Numbered from the stretch's first letter, positions 40,914-50,897 are shown. The stretch: DNA of 64,000 bases from Bacillota bacterium (GCA_023409735.1 JAEYRB010000054.1:124001-188000); one strand, 5' to 3'. Numbers and translations: made by a program. The notes: generated by a model not told the origin, from the letters alone.

Positions 40914-43900
40914 TTACTTTTGACTCGCAGCACCTGCCTCATGTTTCGCGGCACCTATCTCAAGCTTCGCGTCACCTGTCGAGATTCTCACAGCATCTGC
41001 CGCAAGCGTCACCTCATCAGTGTCGAGATTTCTAAATGCAGCTGCAAGCATCAGTTTTATCCTGTTCAGCTGATTTACCTCACTTGCACCGGGGTCATAA
41101 TCCACCGCAACAATATTCGTATCAGGGAATTTGTTCTTTAACGCCTTTATCATTCCCTTGCCAGTGACGTGATTGGGCAGGCAGGCAAATGGCTGCATAC
41201 AAATAATATTGGCAGCGTCATGCTCTATCAGCTCTATCATTTCCGCAGTCAGGAACCATCCCTCTCCCGTTACATTACCCAGTGAAAGCACCTCAGATGC
41301 CTTTTCGCCAAGCTCATATATGCTTGATGGGGCATCAAAGCGCTTGCTCCTTTTGAGATACCTTTTCATATTCCTTCGATAATACTCAATGCCTGATATA
41401 ACAAGCTTGCTTAACGCCGTACTTATCCAACTTGATGACAAATACCTGCGCTTGAATATATTATTAAAAGCACAGTATAGGAAGAAGTCCACAAGGTCGG
41501 GCATTACAGCCTCGGCTCCTTCCCTTTCGACTACATCCACAACATTATTGTTCGCAGTGGGATGGAACTTTACAAGTATTTCGCCAACCAGACCAACTCT
41601 GGGCTTCTTAACATCCCTAAGCTCCAGGTTGTCAAATTCTTCAATTATCTTTTTAATATTTCGTCTGAATTCACCATGTTTGCCGCTTTTTACAGATTCC
41701 TGGCATCTTTCTATCCAGCTTTCATATAAGCAATTTGCTGAGCCCGGTATCCTTTCATACGGCCGTACTCTGTACAAAACTCTCATCAGCAGATCGCCGT
41801 ACACAAGTGCTATAAGCGCTTTATTAATGAGACTGGGTGTTATCTTAAAGCCTGGATTGTCTTCTAGTCCCAATACGTTCAGCGAAATTACAGGCACCTG
41901 CTCCATTCCTGAATCCTTTAACGCCTTCCTTATAAAGCCTATATAGTTGGTAGCCCTGCAGCCTCCTCCGGTTTGAGAAATAATCACGGAGGTATTGTTC
42001 AAATCGTACCTACCCGATTTTAATGCTTCGATGAGCTGTCCGGCAGTCAGAATAGATGGATAGCAAGCATCATTGTTTACATGGCGCAGGCCTTCATCAA
42101 CAGCTGCCTTATCAACCGACGGCAGCACCTCGAGCTTGTAGCCGGCTTCTCTGAAGGCTGTCTCAACAAACTGAAAATGTATAGGCGACATCTGAGGTGC
42201 AAGTATAGTATGCCTTTCCCTCATATCTTCCGTAAAAGGTGTCTTCTTCTGCCTGAATTTTTTCTTTTCCGTACTGCAGCTACTCCTGCTACGCTCCTCC
42301 ATTGCGGCCTTGAGCGAGCGAAGCCTGATCCTGGCTGCTCCCAAATTGCTGATCTCATCTATTTTCAAAACAGTATATATCTTTCCGCTCTCATGGAGAA
42401 TTTCCTGAACCTGATCCGTAGTAACGGCATCAACACCGCAGCCAAAGGAATTAAGCTGTACCAGTTCAATATCATCCCTTGTTGCAGCAAATGCAGCAGC
42501 CGAATACAGCCTTGTATGGTACATCCACTGGTCGACAACTCTGAGCGGTCGTCCCGGCTTATCAAGATGTGCCACTGAATCCTCTGTCAGAACAGCCATT
42601 CCAAGCTCAGTTATGAGATTTGGTATCCCATGATTGATCTCAGGATCGATATGATAGGGCCTTCCTGCAAGAATAATGCCCTTACCCCCGGTTTTTTCAA
42701 TGTATTCTAGTACCTCTTCTCCCTTTTTCCTGATAGCTGCCTTAAAGCTCTCATCCTCAAGCCAGGCTTTATCTACAGCACTTTTTATCTCTGCTTTTCC
42801 GAGGCCTAAGTTATGCAGTTCCTCATGAAGTCTTTCTGCAAGCCTTTTCTTGTCATCATAGGGCAGGAAGGGATTCATAAAATTGATGTCCCTTTCCTTC
42901 AATATCTCCATATTGGCCTTTATTACCTCAGAATAGGATGTAACTATAGGACAATTATAGCAATTATTTGCTTCCGAATTCTCCTTACGCTCATATGGAA
43001 TACATGGGTAAAAAATATTCTTTACACCACTTTGCACAAGACTCATTATATGTCCATGCACCAGCTTTGCCGGGTAGCAAACAGATTCGGAGGGCATTGT
43101 CTCAATGCCAAGCTCATAAATTTTCCTTGTAGAACGTGGCGACAGCACCACCCTAAACCCAAGCTCTGTAAAGAATGTAAACCAGAACGGGTAGTTCTCA
43201 TATATGTTCAGCACCCTGGGGATACCTATGATGCCGCGTTTTGTGCTTTTTTCATCCAATGCCTTGTAGGAGTTCAATAGCTTGTATTTATAGTCATATA
43301 TGTTAGGCAGATCATTCTTGGCAAGCTCTCTGCCTGCACCTCTTTCACATCTGTTTCCGGTTACAAAGTTCCTTCCGTCGTTGAAATTATTAATTGTAAG
43401 AAGGCAATTATTACTGCAGCGTCCGCATCGTTTTAAAGTAATATTCGTTTGGAAGCCTTCCAATTCGTCAGCTTCCATAAGGCTGCTCCTCTCTCCTTCT
43501 CCACATCGTTCACAGGCGATAAGAGCTGCACCATAAGCACCCATAATGCCCGCAATATCTGGTCTTACGGCGTTTCGTCCGGCAATTATCTCAAAGCTTC
43601 TAAGCACAGCATTATTATAAAAGGTGCCACCTTGGACAATTATTTTCTTACCAAGCTCTTTCGGGTCTCTTATTTTTATAACCTTCATTAATGCGTTTTT
43701 TATGACAGAATATGAAAGTCCTGCGGAAATATCTCCTACTGAAGCGCCTTCCTTCTGCGCCTGCTTGACTCTGGAATTTATGAAAACAGTACAGCGCGAG
43801 CCCAGATCAACAGGCTTCTGCGCAAGAAGAGCCTCTCTGGCGAAGTCCTCGACCTCCATACCAAGTGATTTTGCGAAGGTCTCTATAAATGACCCGCAGC

Positions 43901-45242
43901 CTGATGAGCATGCTTCATTAAGCATGATATTATCTATTAAACCATTTTTTACCTGCATGCATTTCATATCCTGACCACCAATATCAAGAATGAAATCTAC
44001 GCCCGGCAGGAAATGTTCAGCAGCCTTGTAATGCGCTATTGTCTCTATTTCTCCCAGGTCTGCCCGAAGAGCGGTCTTAACAATACCTTCTCCATAGCCT
44101 GTCACTGTAGTATTGGCTATATAGGCCTCCTTCGGTAGCTTTGAATATAGCTTTATTAGTTCAGCAATAACAGATCTCAACGGGCTTCCTTTATTGCTGC
44201 CGTAATGAAAATACAGCAATGCGCCCTTTGAGTCAATAAGTGCAAGCTTTGTAGTCGTTGAGCCTGCGTCTATACCGAGGTAGCAAGCCCCGGTGTGATC
44301 GGCCAGTTCCTTTCTTTCGACCCTATTTTTAGAATGTCTTTTTTTGAACTCAGCCAGCTCGATCTCATCCTTAAAAAGTGGACTAAGCCTCTCGACCTCG
44401 TTAACGGACGCCGTATTAATTACAGGGAGCTTTTTACGCAGCGTCCTGAAGCTGACGATACTACTTTTTTTAGACGCCAGTGCAGCACCTGTGGCGACGA
44501 AAAGCTGTGAATTTTCAGGGAATATTACCTGCTCATCCGTAAGAGATAGTGTTTCAACAAACCGTTTTCTCAATTCAGGAAGGAAGTACAGTGGGCCGCC
44601 TAAAAAGGCAACATTGCCCTTGATCGGTCTGCCGCAGGCCAATCCGCTTATTGTCTGGTTAACTACAGACTGAAAGACAGAAGCCGCTATATCCTCCTTA
44701 GCTGCTCCTTCATTAAGCAGAGGCTGTATATCAGTTTTTGCAAATACACCGCATCTTGCGGCAATGGGGTATATTATTTTGTGTGCTTCGGCGAGCTTGT
44801 TCAGGCCTGAAGCGTCAGTCTGGAGCAGAGCGGCCATTTGGTCAATAAATGCTCCTGTACCACCGGCGCACGTGCCATTCATTCTCTGCTCTATCCCACC
44901 CTTGAAAAAGGTTATCTTTGCATCCTCGCCGCCGAGCTCGATTGCAACGTCAGTATCAGGAATAATACTTCTTACAGCCTCAGTAGCAGCAATGACCTCC
45001 TGCTCAAAGGGAAGTTCCAGCCACTGGGCAACTGATATCCCGCCTGAGCCCGTAAGTGTTATTGTAACATCGTCCTCCTCAAACATTTGGCATGTTTCAT
45101 CAACCAGCTGGAATATTGTCTTTCTTATATCCGAAAAATGTCTCTGGTACTTGCTATAGATGATTTTATCATTTTTATCTAATATGGCCAGCTTAACTGT
45201 AGTTGATCCTACATCAAGTCCCATATGGAAAAGTCTCTTCAT
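40914..45242 (-). CDS. Two-activase fusion protein of the 2-hydroxyacyl-CoA dehydratase/BcrAD family
   Basis: The 1442-aa protein joins two ASKHA-type activase domains and a C-terminal HgdB-like (DUF2229) part. Domain 1 has GLDVGSTTVKLAIL near residue 8, CAGGTGAFIDQMA near 125 and AARCGVFAKTD near 160. Domain 2 has YLGIDAGSTTTKLALID near 325, ACSSGCGSFIETFA near 450 and GSRCTVFINSR near 485. The Cys in ACSSGCG and RCxVF match the 4Fe-4S ligands of dehydratase activators. A Cys-rich stretch (CGRCSNNCLL near 615) and a GFRVVLSPRSTRKIY region follow. Such fusions are common but uncharacterised; an ATP-driven electron activator of an unknown dehydratase or reductase is inference. The start has no strong ribosome site. 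Confidence 0.9.
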   Translation of the reverse strand: MKRLFHMGLDVGSTTVKLAILDKNDKIIYSKYQRHFSDIRKTIFQLVDETCQMFEEDDVTITLTGSGGISVAQWLELPFEQEVIAATEAVRSIIPDTDVAIELGGEDAKITFFKGGIEQRMNGTCAGGTGAFIDQMAALLQTDASGLNKLAEAHKIIYPIAARCGVFAKTDIQPLLNEGAAKEDIAASVFQSVVNQTISGLACGRPIKGNVAFLGGPLYFLPELRKRFVETLSLTDEQVIFPENSQLFVATGAALASKKSSIVSFRTLRKKLPVINTASVNEVERLSPLFKDEIELAEFKKRHSKNRVERKELADHTGACYLGIDAGSTTTKLALIDSKGALLYFHYGSNKGSPLRSVIAELIKLYSKLPKEAYIANTTVTGYGEGIVKTALRADLGEIETIAHYKAAEHFLPGVDFILDIGGQDMKCMQVKNGLIDNIMLNEACSSGCGSFIETFAKSLGMEVEDFAREALLAQKPVDLGSRCTVFINSRVKQAQKEGASVGDISAGLSYSVIKNALMKVIKIRDPKELGKKIIVQGGTFYNNAVLRSFEIIAGRNAVRPDIAGIMGAYGAALIACERCGEGERSSLMEADELEGFQTNITLKRCGRCSNNCLLTINNFNDGRNFVTGNRCERGAGRELAKNDLPNIYDYKYKLLNSYKALDEKSTKRGIIGIPRVLNIYENYPFWFTFFTELGFRVVLSPRSTRKIYELGIETMPSESVCYPAKLVHGHIMSLVQSGVKNIFYPCIPYERKENSEANNCYNCPIVTSYSEVIKANMEILKERDINFMNPFLPYDDKKRLAERLHEELHNLGLGKAEIKSAVDKAWLEDESFKAAIRKKGEEVLEYIEKTGGKGIILAGRPYHIDPEINHGIPNLITELGMAVLTEDSVAHLDKPGRPLRVVDQWMYHTRLYSAAAFAATRDDIELVQLNSFGCGVDAVTTDQVQEILHESGKIYTVLKIDEISNLGAARIRLRSLKAAMEERSRSSCSTEKKKFRQKKTPFTEDMRERHTILAPQMSPIHFQFVETAFREAGYKLEVLPSVDKAAVDEGLRHVNNDACYPSILTAGQLIEALKSGRYDLNNTSVIISQTGGGCRATNYIGFIRKALKDSGMEQVPVISLNVLGLEDNPGFKITPSLINKALIALVYGDLLMRVLYRVRPYERIPGSANCLYESWIERCQESVKSGKHGEFRRNIKKIIEEFDNLELRDVKKPRVGLVGEILVKFHPTANNNVVDVVEREGAEAVMPDLVDFFLYCAFNNIFKRRYLSSSWISTALSKLVISGIEYYRRNMKRYLKRSKRFDAPSSIYELGEKASEVLSLGNVTGEGWFLTAEMIELIEHDAANIICMQPFACLPNHVTGKGMIKALKNKFPDTNIVAVDYDPGASEVNQLNRIKLMLAAAFRNLDTDEVTLAADAVRISTGDAKLEIGAAKHEAGAASQK

Positions 45243-45466
45243 AAAACATTAGCCAAACCGGTGCCTTCTTAAAGCCTGCACTGCCCCCAAACCGGTATTG
45301 TCTATACCCCCAAAATTAATTGCAGCTAAAATAACAATTTTATAAAACAAAAGCATCAATAGAATCAAGCCTATCGACACCCTTTTAAACCATTTAATAT
45401 ACTAACACAAATCTATAAATAAGTAAATAGCAGGTAATTAATGGCTATATACAATAACTATTTTAT
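45243..45466. other. Gene-free interval between divergent genes
   Basis: AT-rich DNA separating the minus-strand activase from the plus-strand creatininase-like gene; it should hold the activase promoter, but I see no clear -35/-10 on the minus strand. Confidence 0.5.
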
Positions 45467-45495
45467 TTGACACATGGTAAACCTTAACTTATAAT
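45467..45495 (+). promoter_or_regulatory. Consensus SigA promoter for the creatininase-like gene
   Basis: TTGACA (45467-45472), 17-base spacer, TATAAT (45490-45495): a perfect consensus. The leader is about 100 bases. Such strength is notable for a single orphan gene. Confidence 0.9.
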
Positions 45496-45598
45496 TACAC
45501 CATTATAATGTATAAAAGTTTAAATATAACAGTAGTCCTTAACTAAACAATTTTACTTTTATATCAGTATACTTCTTTCATTAAAACGAGGTGGAAAT

Positions 45599-46369
45599 AT
45601 GAGTAAAGAATCTTTGAACCTTGGTAAGCAAACTGACCTGTCTATTTTTACGGACACTATGGTTGAAATGTCTTGGACTAATGTGAAAAAATCGGCTGAA
45701 AACGGAGATATTGTTTTATTTCCTGTTGGAATTATAGAGGAGCATGGACCTCATATGGATTTAAGTCCAGATGTTTACTTAGCTTACCTATTTTGCAGGT
45801 TTCTAAAACAAAGCTTGGAAAGTAAGAACATTCAATCCATTATTGCACCTCCCTATTATTGGGGTATAAGCGAGGATACAAAAACTTATCCGGGGACTTT
45901 TTCTGTTAGACCTGAGACTTTTAAGTCAATGTTGATTGATATATTTAATTCGCTGAGTTCATGGGGATTTGACAAAGTATTTATCATTAATTCCCATGGA
46001 GACATAACTCATGTAAACGTAATAGAACAGGCCATTAAAGAAATGCGTGACAATAAAAACATGCAGATATACAATATAGAAAGCTTAAACATCGATGTTG
46101 AGAATCCTCCAGTTTTTCCTCTGCCACGGGATGGAAAGTTTGAGCCGGATCTTCATGCTGGAGCTAACGAAACCGCTGCAATGTACACGTTTTATCCAAA
46201 TAAGGTTAATGTAGAATTGACAAAAGAATTAAAACCTCAAAATAGCTTTCACCCATTAGGATATTATGGAGATCCAGCCAGCTTTTTAATGGAAAGAACT
46301 GTTATTGAGTATTATAAGGCTGATATAGAAATGGACACACTAAAAATCGAAGCTGTGCTAAAACTTTAA
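45599..46369 (+). CDS. Creatininase family amidohydrolase-like protein
   Basis: The 256-aa protein belongs to the creatininase/formamide-hydrolase (FAPy deformylase, MftE-like) metal-dependent family. Metal-site motifs are visible: IIEEHGPHMDLSPD near residue 45 and a late HAGANETAAMY near 195. The middle motif, usually NGHGGN, is NSHGDITH near 135, an atypical form that keeps the His. No signal peptide. It is monocistronic with a perfect promoter and its own terminator, and lies between minus-strand genes. The substrate cannot be told from sequence; mycofactocin maturation is unlikely because no mft genes are near. GAGGTGGAAAT precedes the ATG. Confidence 0.87.
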   Translation: MSKESLNLGKQTDLSIFTDTMVEMSWTNVKKSAENGDIVLFPVGIIEEHGPHMDLSPDVYLAYLFCRFLKQSLESKNIQSIIAPPYYWGISEDTKTYPGTFSVRPETFKSMLIDIFNSLSSWGFDKVFIINSHGDITHVNVIEQAIKEMRDNKNMQIYNIESLNIDVENPPVFPLPRDGKFEPDLHAGANETAAMYTFYPNKVNVELTKELKPQNSFHPLGYYGDPASFLMERTVIEYYKADIEMDTLKIEAVLKL

Positions 46370-46378
46370 AACCATTTA

Positions 46379-46408
46379 AGGGTTCCATATTTTTAAATAT
46401 GGAACCCT
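46379..46408 (+). terminator. Terminator of the creatininase-like gene
   Basis: Perfect 14-bp arms AGGGTTCCATATTT (46379-46392) and AAATATGGAACCCT (46395-46408), nine bases after the stop. The T-run after it is short (CTCTT). Confidence 0.8.
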
Positions 46409-46475
46409 CTCTTAGATACCATTACAGAAGTGTCACAAATGACAGGTCTTGTAATACACATCCCTGCATTCATCA

Positions 46476-47009
46476 CTATTTCATCTTACCAAACTTGTTG
46501 AATGGGTAAAATCTCAATATTGCCCTGCCCTTTATCCAACTGGTCTGAATCGGGCCAAACTCTGTACTGTCGTAGCTATATTGCCTGTTATCACCAAGTA
46601 CATATGCAAATCCTTCAGGCACAGTCATATTAGTATATTGGGGCAATGTCCCGTCAGGCGTTTCAGGTTCGTCCGTAAGTCCGATGGTTGAAAGCTCACC
46701 GTTTACATATACCTTGCCATCATTAACTTCAACCTTGTCGCCTTCCACTGCTATCAGTCTTTTTATCAGTTGGTGGGATTCCATTGGTGATTTAAATACT
46801 ATTATATCACCCCTATGCAAGCCTCCAAATTTGCAGCTCAGCTTTTCAACCAGAAGATTGTCACCTTCTACAAGAGTAGGCTGCATAGATATATCATGTA
46901 CTATAGTCCTCTGACCCACAAATATAACCAGCAGCAAGCCAACAATGATAGCCGCCCCTATATGCAGGAACCAGTCAAGTGCTTCGCTGATTTTCTTCTT
47001 TTCAACCAT
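46476..47009 (-). CDS. lepB: Signal peptidase I
   Basis: Membrane serine protease cleaving signal peptides. The 177-aa type matches small Gram-positive SipS-like enzymes: one N-terminal span (about 14-35), the catalytic Ser in DISMQPTL near residue 43, the catalytic Lys in LIKRLIAVEGD near 83, and the FAYVLGDNRQYSYDSTEFG box near 135. The ATG giving MVEKKKIS has GAGGTGTTATT upstream, so a longer frame start is rejected. It lies after aspS with a 288-base gap of degenerate short repeats. Confidence 0.96.
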   Translation of the reverse strand: MVEKKKISEALDWFLHIGAAIIVGLLLVIFVGQRTIVHDISMQPTLVEGDNLLVEKLSCKFGGLHRGDIIVFKSPMESHQLIKRLIAVEGDKVEVNDGKVYVNGELSTIGLTDEPETPDGTLPQYTNMTVPEGFAYVLGDNRQYSYDSTEFGPIQTSWIKGRAILRFYPFNKFGKMK

Positions 47010-47297
47010 AATAACACCTCTACCCACCATATTCCAGCCATGTACATTTCACTTCCATTACGATGTACATTTCACCTTACCATAAATACCATGTTTGCTT
47101 CATTCTATTATTGTCACGAACGTACATGACCAATCATTGTCATCGCCCTTTACACTACACATCTTATTGCCATCACCACATTGCGTTACAGCTTACTGCA
47201 ATGGCCTTGCCACGGCATTAAAGCTTACCGCTATGGCCTCACCACATGAGTTATAGCTATAAGCTTTGGTCTCACATGCATTACACCTACTATCTTG

Positions 47298-49100
47298 TTA
47301 TTGGTCAGTATCTGCTTCTTTGGTCTCTATACTTATGTGCAGCTCCTCAAGCTGTTTATTATCGACATTATCAGGCGCATTTGTCATAAGATCGGCTGCG
47401 TTCTGTACCTTTGGGAATGCAATAACATCTCTTATGCTGCTTCTTCCCGCCATAAGCATTATCATTCTGTCCAGGCCATAAGCCATTCCACCGTGCGGGG
47501 GAACACCATATTTAAATGCCTCAAGCAGATAACCGAATTTGGCCATAGCCTCTTCCTCGCTTAGTCCAAGAAGCTTGAACATTTTTGACTGCAGATCCTG
47601 CATGTGTATACGGATACTTCCTCCACCAAGTTCTGTACCATTAAGAACAATGTCATAGGCCTTTGCGCGGACGCTTCCTATGTCTGTATCAAGAAGAGGC
47701 AAATCTTCGTCCATAGGTGATGTAAACGGATGATGCATAGCTACCCAGCGGTTGTCTTCCTCACTGTATTCAAACAGCGGGAATTCTGTTACCCACAGGA
47801 ACTTAAACACTTTATTATCAAGCAGGTTTAGCCTCTTTGCAATTTCAAGTCTTAATGCTCCCAGTGAATCGAAAACAACCTTGTTCTTATCAGCTACAAA
47901 GCATATGAGATCGCCGGGCTTTGCTTCTGTACGTTCAAGCAGAGCATTTATTTGATCTTCGGTCAAGAATTTTGTAAATGAAGATTTCAACTCATTATTC
48001 TCTCCGACACTTATCCATGCCATACCCTTTGCTCTATAAGTCTTCACCAACTCTACCAGACTATCTATCTCTTTCCTGCTAAAGCTCGCGCAGCCCTTTG
48101 CATTGACGGCACGCACACTTCCACCGTTGTTGACAGCATCAGTGAAAACCTTGAAGCCGCAATCAGCCACCAGATCTGAAACATTCACGAGCTCGAGTCC
48201 GAAGCGCATATCCGGCTTATCAGAGCCGAACCTCTCCATAGCCTCTCTGTATGGAAGTCTCAGGAACGGAGTCTCTAAATCTACATCCAATGCTTCCTTG
48301 AATACCTTTTTGATGAAGCCCTCATTTAGTGTAATTACATCATCTACATTAACAAATGACATTTCCAGGTCTATCTGAGTGAATTCTGGTTGTCTGTCTG
48401 CTCTTAGATCCTCATCCCTGAAGCATTTTACAATCTGTATATACCTGTCATAGCCCGAAACCATCAAAAGCTGCTTAAACAGCTGTGGAGACTGGGGCAG
48501 TGCGTAAAACTTGCCGGGATGAACTCTGCTGGGAACAAGATAATCTCTTGCGCCCTCAGGCGAGCTCTTTATAAGCATCGGTGTCTCAATTTCCAAAAAG
48601 CCGTTATTATCATAATAATCTCTGGCTATCTTTGCTACGCGATGTCTGAGCATGAGATTTGCCTGCATATCAGGTCTTCTAAGGTCAAGGTACCTGTATT
48701 TAAGCCTCGTAAGCTCGTTAACATCAGAATCTTCTTCTATATGAATAGGAGGAGTTTCAGCCTTGCTGAGTATTCTAAGCTCAGAGGCAATTACCTCGAT
48801 CTCTCCTGTTTTCATTCTTGGATTTAATGCCTCGGGAGACCTTCTTTGTACCGTTCCAACAACTGCGAGCACGAACTCGTTCCTTATAGTCTCAGCCTTT
48901 TCAAATATCTCGCTGTCCTTGTTGCTGTCGAATACTACCTGCAGCAAGCCTGTCCTATCCCTAAGGTCTACAAATATAAGTCCGCCTAAATTTCTGCGCT
49001 TATGAGCCCAGCCCATAACTGTAACAACTTCACCGATATTCTCCGCGCTAAGCTCGGTACATCTGTGGGTACGCTTTAGCCCGTAAATTGTCTCTCCCAT
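47298..49100 (-). CDS. aspS: Aspartate--tRNA ligase
   Basis: Charges tRNA-Asp. The 600-aa bacterial-type enzyme has an N-terminal OB anticodon domain (VTVMGWAHKRRNLGGLIFVD near residue 28), class II motif 2 FRDEDLRADRQPEFTQID near 217, a GAD insertion domain, and motif 3 GGMAYGLDRMIMLM near 540. A C-terminal acidic tail follows. It comes 122 bases after hisS, and the pair is probably one operon under the T-box in front of hisS. Confidence 0.97.
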   Translation of the reverse strand: MGETIYGLKRTHRCTELSAENIGEVVTVMGWAHKRRNLGGLIFVDLRDRTGLLQVVFDSNKDSEIFEKAETIRNEFVLAVVGTVQRRSPEALNPRMKTGEIEVIASELRILSKAETPPIHIEEDSDVNELTRLKYRYLDLRRPDMQANLMLRHRVAKIARDYYDNNGFLEIETPMLIKSSPEGARDYLVPSRVHPGKFYALPQSPQLFKQLLMVSGYDRYIQIVKCFRDEDLRADRQPEFTQIDLEMSFVNVDDVITLNEGFIKKVFKEALDVDLETPFLRLPYREAMERFGSDKPDMRFGLELVNVSDLVADCGFKVFTDAVNNGGSVRAVNAKGCASFSRKEIDSLVELVKTYRAKGMAWISVGENNELKSSFTKFLTEDQINALLERTEAKPGDLICFVADKNKVVFDSLGALRLEIAKRLNLLDNKVFKFLWVTEFPLFEYSEEDNRWVAMHHPFTSPMDEDLPLLDTDIGSVRAKAYDIVLNGTELGGGSIRIHMQDLQSKMFKLLGLSEEEAMAKFGYLLEAFKYGVPPHGGMAYGLDRMIMLMAGRSSIRDVIAFPKVQNAADLMTNAPDNVDNKQLEELHISIETKEADTDQ

Positions 49101-49222
49101 GTCAACACTCCTATCTGTTATCTGAATTCATCCTGCTTCTTTACTTCTCTGCCTTCTCCGTCTTCCTTGTTTCAGCCTGATTTATCATTTCCATTCCTAA
49201 TTTCTCACATAAAACTAATCAA

Positions 49223-50509
49223 TCATACCCTACCTTTGACCTGACACTCTAACCTTACATTCTTTAGCCTATCCACAATTGAATCAAGGCTTACATCCTT
49301 TTGTTCTCCGTTCTTCATATCCTTAAGCACAGCCTTGCCATTTTCAATCTCTTCGTCGCCTATAACAATGGTATATAAGAAGCCCTTCTTATCAGCATAC
49401 TTCATCTGCGCCTTAAGGCTCCTGGACATCAGGTCGGTTTCTGCACCAACCCCATAGCTTCTTAGCTTGTGAACAAGCTTCTGAGCATAATCAGCGGCAT
49501 TGCTTCCAAGCGTCGCAACATAAAGGCCCATTGCTTCCGGTTCATCAATGTTTATTTTCTGGCTTTCAAGTTCCATAAGAAGCCTTTCCGCTCCCATAGC
49601 AAAGCCTACACCAGGCGTGGATGGCCCTCCGCATGTCTCCACAAGGCCGTCATACCTTCCGCCGCCGCAGATCGTGCCTTGCGTGCCTACATTCTCTGAA
49701 ATGAATTCAAATACTGTCTTTGTATAATAATCAAGGCCGCGTACAATACCGGGATCGACTTTATAAACTATTCCGATATTGTCAAGTCCTCTTTTCAGCC
49801 CTTCAAAATGCTCTCTGCACTCATCACATAAATTATCGATTAGTTTAGGAGCACCTTCCGTAAAGTTCTTGCAGCTCTGCTCTTTACAATCAATTATTCT
49901 CAAAGGATTCCTTTCAAAACGGTTCCTACAGTTTTCACAAAGCTCTCCAAGATGTGGTCTGAAATAATCCTTCAGTTTTTCATTATATTCTTTTCTGCAG
50001 TTTGGACAGCCGATACTGTTAATGTTAAGACCTACATTTTTTAGACCCAGTCTTTCAAAATACATAGATAGTATACTTATTACTTCTACATCGATTACAG
50101 GCCCGGCAGCCCCGAAAGTCTCTATTCCGTACTGATGAAATTCCCTGTATCGTCCCTTTTGTACATTTTCATACCTGTAGGCTGTAATATTATAGAAAAG
50201 CTTTACAGGCTGAGGCATTGACGACATTCCATGCTCAATGTAGCTTCTGACAATGCCGGCAGTTCCCTCTGGTCTCAGCGTGAGGCTCCTTCCTCCCTTA
50301 TCATCGAAGGTATACATTTCCTTTTGAACAATATCGGTTGTATCTCCGACGCCTCTCTGGAACAATTCCGTATGTTCAAATACAGGTATTCTGATCTCCT
50401 TGTAGCCAAAGCTAGCACATAAATCTGCGAATTTTCTTTCAATAAATTGCCATTTGTAGACCTCTGCAGGCAGAATATCTCTTGTTCCTTTGGGAGCCTG
50501 AGTGAACAT
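49223..50509 (-). CDS. hisS: Histidine--tRNA ligase
   Basis: Charges tRNA-His. The 428-aa product begins MFTQAPKGTRDILP; motif 2 is YRYENVQKGRYREFHQ near residue 108, the histidine-specific motifs are RGLDYYTKTVFEF near 260 and GGGRYDGLVE near 287. The ATG is chosen because GGAGG lies eight bases upstream; a TTG five codons earlier overlaps that site. Its leader contains a T-box, so expression should rise when the cognate tRNA is uncharged. Confidence 0.97.
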   Translation of the reverse strand: MFTQAPKGTRDILPAEVYKWQFIERKFADLCASFGYKEIRIPVFEHTELFQRGVGDTTDIVQKEMYTFDDKGGRSLTLRPEGTAGIVRSYIEHGMSSMPQPVKLFYNITAYRYENVQKGRYREFHQYGIETFGAAGPVIDVEVISILSMYFERLGLKNVGLNINSIGCPNCRKEYNEKLKDYFRPHLGELCENCRNRFERNPLRIIDCKEQSCKNFTEGAPKLIDNLCDECREHFEGLKRGLDNIGIVYKVDPGIVRGLDYYTKTVFEFISENVGTQGTICGGGRYDGLVETCGGPSTPGVGFAMGAERLLMELESQKINIDEPEAMGLYVATLGSNAADYAQKLVHKLRSYGVGAETDLMSRSLKAQMKYADKKGFLYTIVIGDEEIENGKAVLKDMKNGEQKDVSLDSIVDRLKNVRLECQVKGRV

Positions 50510-50585
50510 AGCAATTACCTCCAACCTTTTGTTATATTAATATCATTTCCAAATAAACAGCAATACTTTTTATCTCAAAAAATAA

Positions 50586-50862
50586 AACCCCCGCCTGACA
50601 ACTATGTCAGGGACGAGAGCTGATTTCCCGCGGTGCCACCCTAATAGGCCGATTGCCCACTTTAACCCTTTAACGCAGGATATACGAACCGGCTTACTCG
50701 CTGTTGATTAACATATTTTCATAGTATGCTCCAGCTTTCCTACGGTCAGCTCAAGGATGTCCCTACGTCTGCCTTTTGTTAAAGGTGCTTTCAGTCATGA
50801 CACCTTCTCCCTAAAACAAGTACAGACCTCTATATTCCTTTCATTGCCTTTATGCGAATTTA
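50586..50862 (-). promoter_or_regulatory. T-box leader of the hisS-aspS operon
   Basis: The T-box sequence AGGGTGGCACCGCGGG (complement at 50627-50642) is present, preceded by stem I (GGTCTGT...GCAGAC) and followed by a terminator hairpin. Uncharged tRNA would pair with the GGC-containing bulge and stabilise the antiterminator. I could not assign the specifier codon with confidence; His (or Asp, for the second gene) is expected. Confidence 0.92.
50588..50614 (-). terminator. T-box-controlled terminator before hisS
   Basis: On the minus strand CCCTGACA, a TAGT loop, TGTCAGG and GGGGG, followed by TTTTATTTTTT. It competes with the antiterminator formed by the T-box. Confidence 0.88.
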
Positions 50863-50868
50863 ATATAT

Positions 50869-50897
50869 ATTTTAATAATGCAGGACTTTATTGTCAA
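50869..50897 (-). promoter_or_regulatory. Promoter of the T-box-hisS-aspS operon
   Basis: Minus-strand TTGACA (50892-50897), 17-base spacer, TAAAAT (50869-50874). The transcript would begin near 50862, at the 5' end of the T-box. Confidence 0.82.

Noticed and set aside
41389..41946. 185-aa plus-strand ORF
   Set aside because: Antisense to the 1442-aa activase; no motif and no ribosome site.
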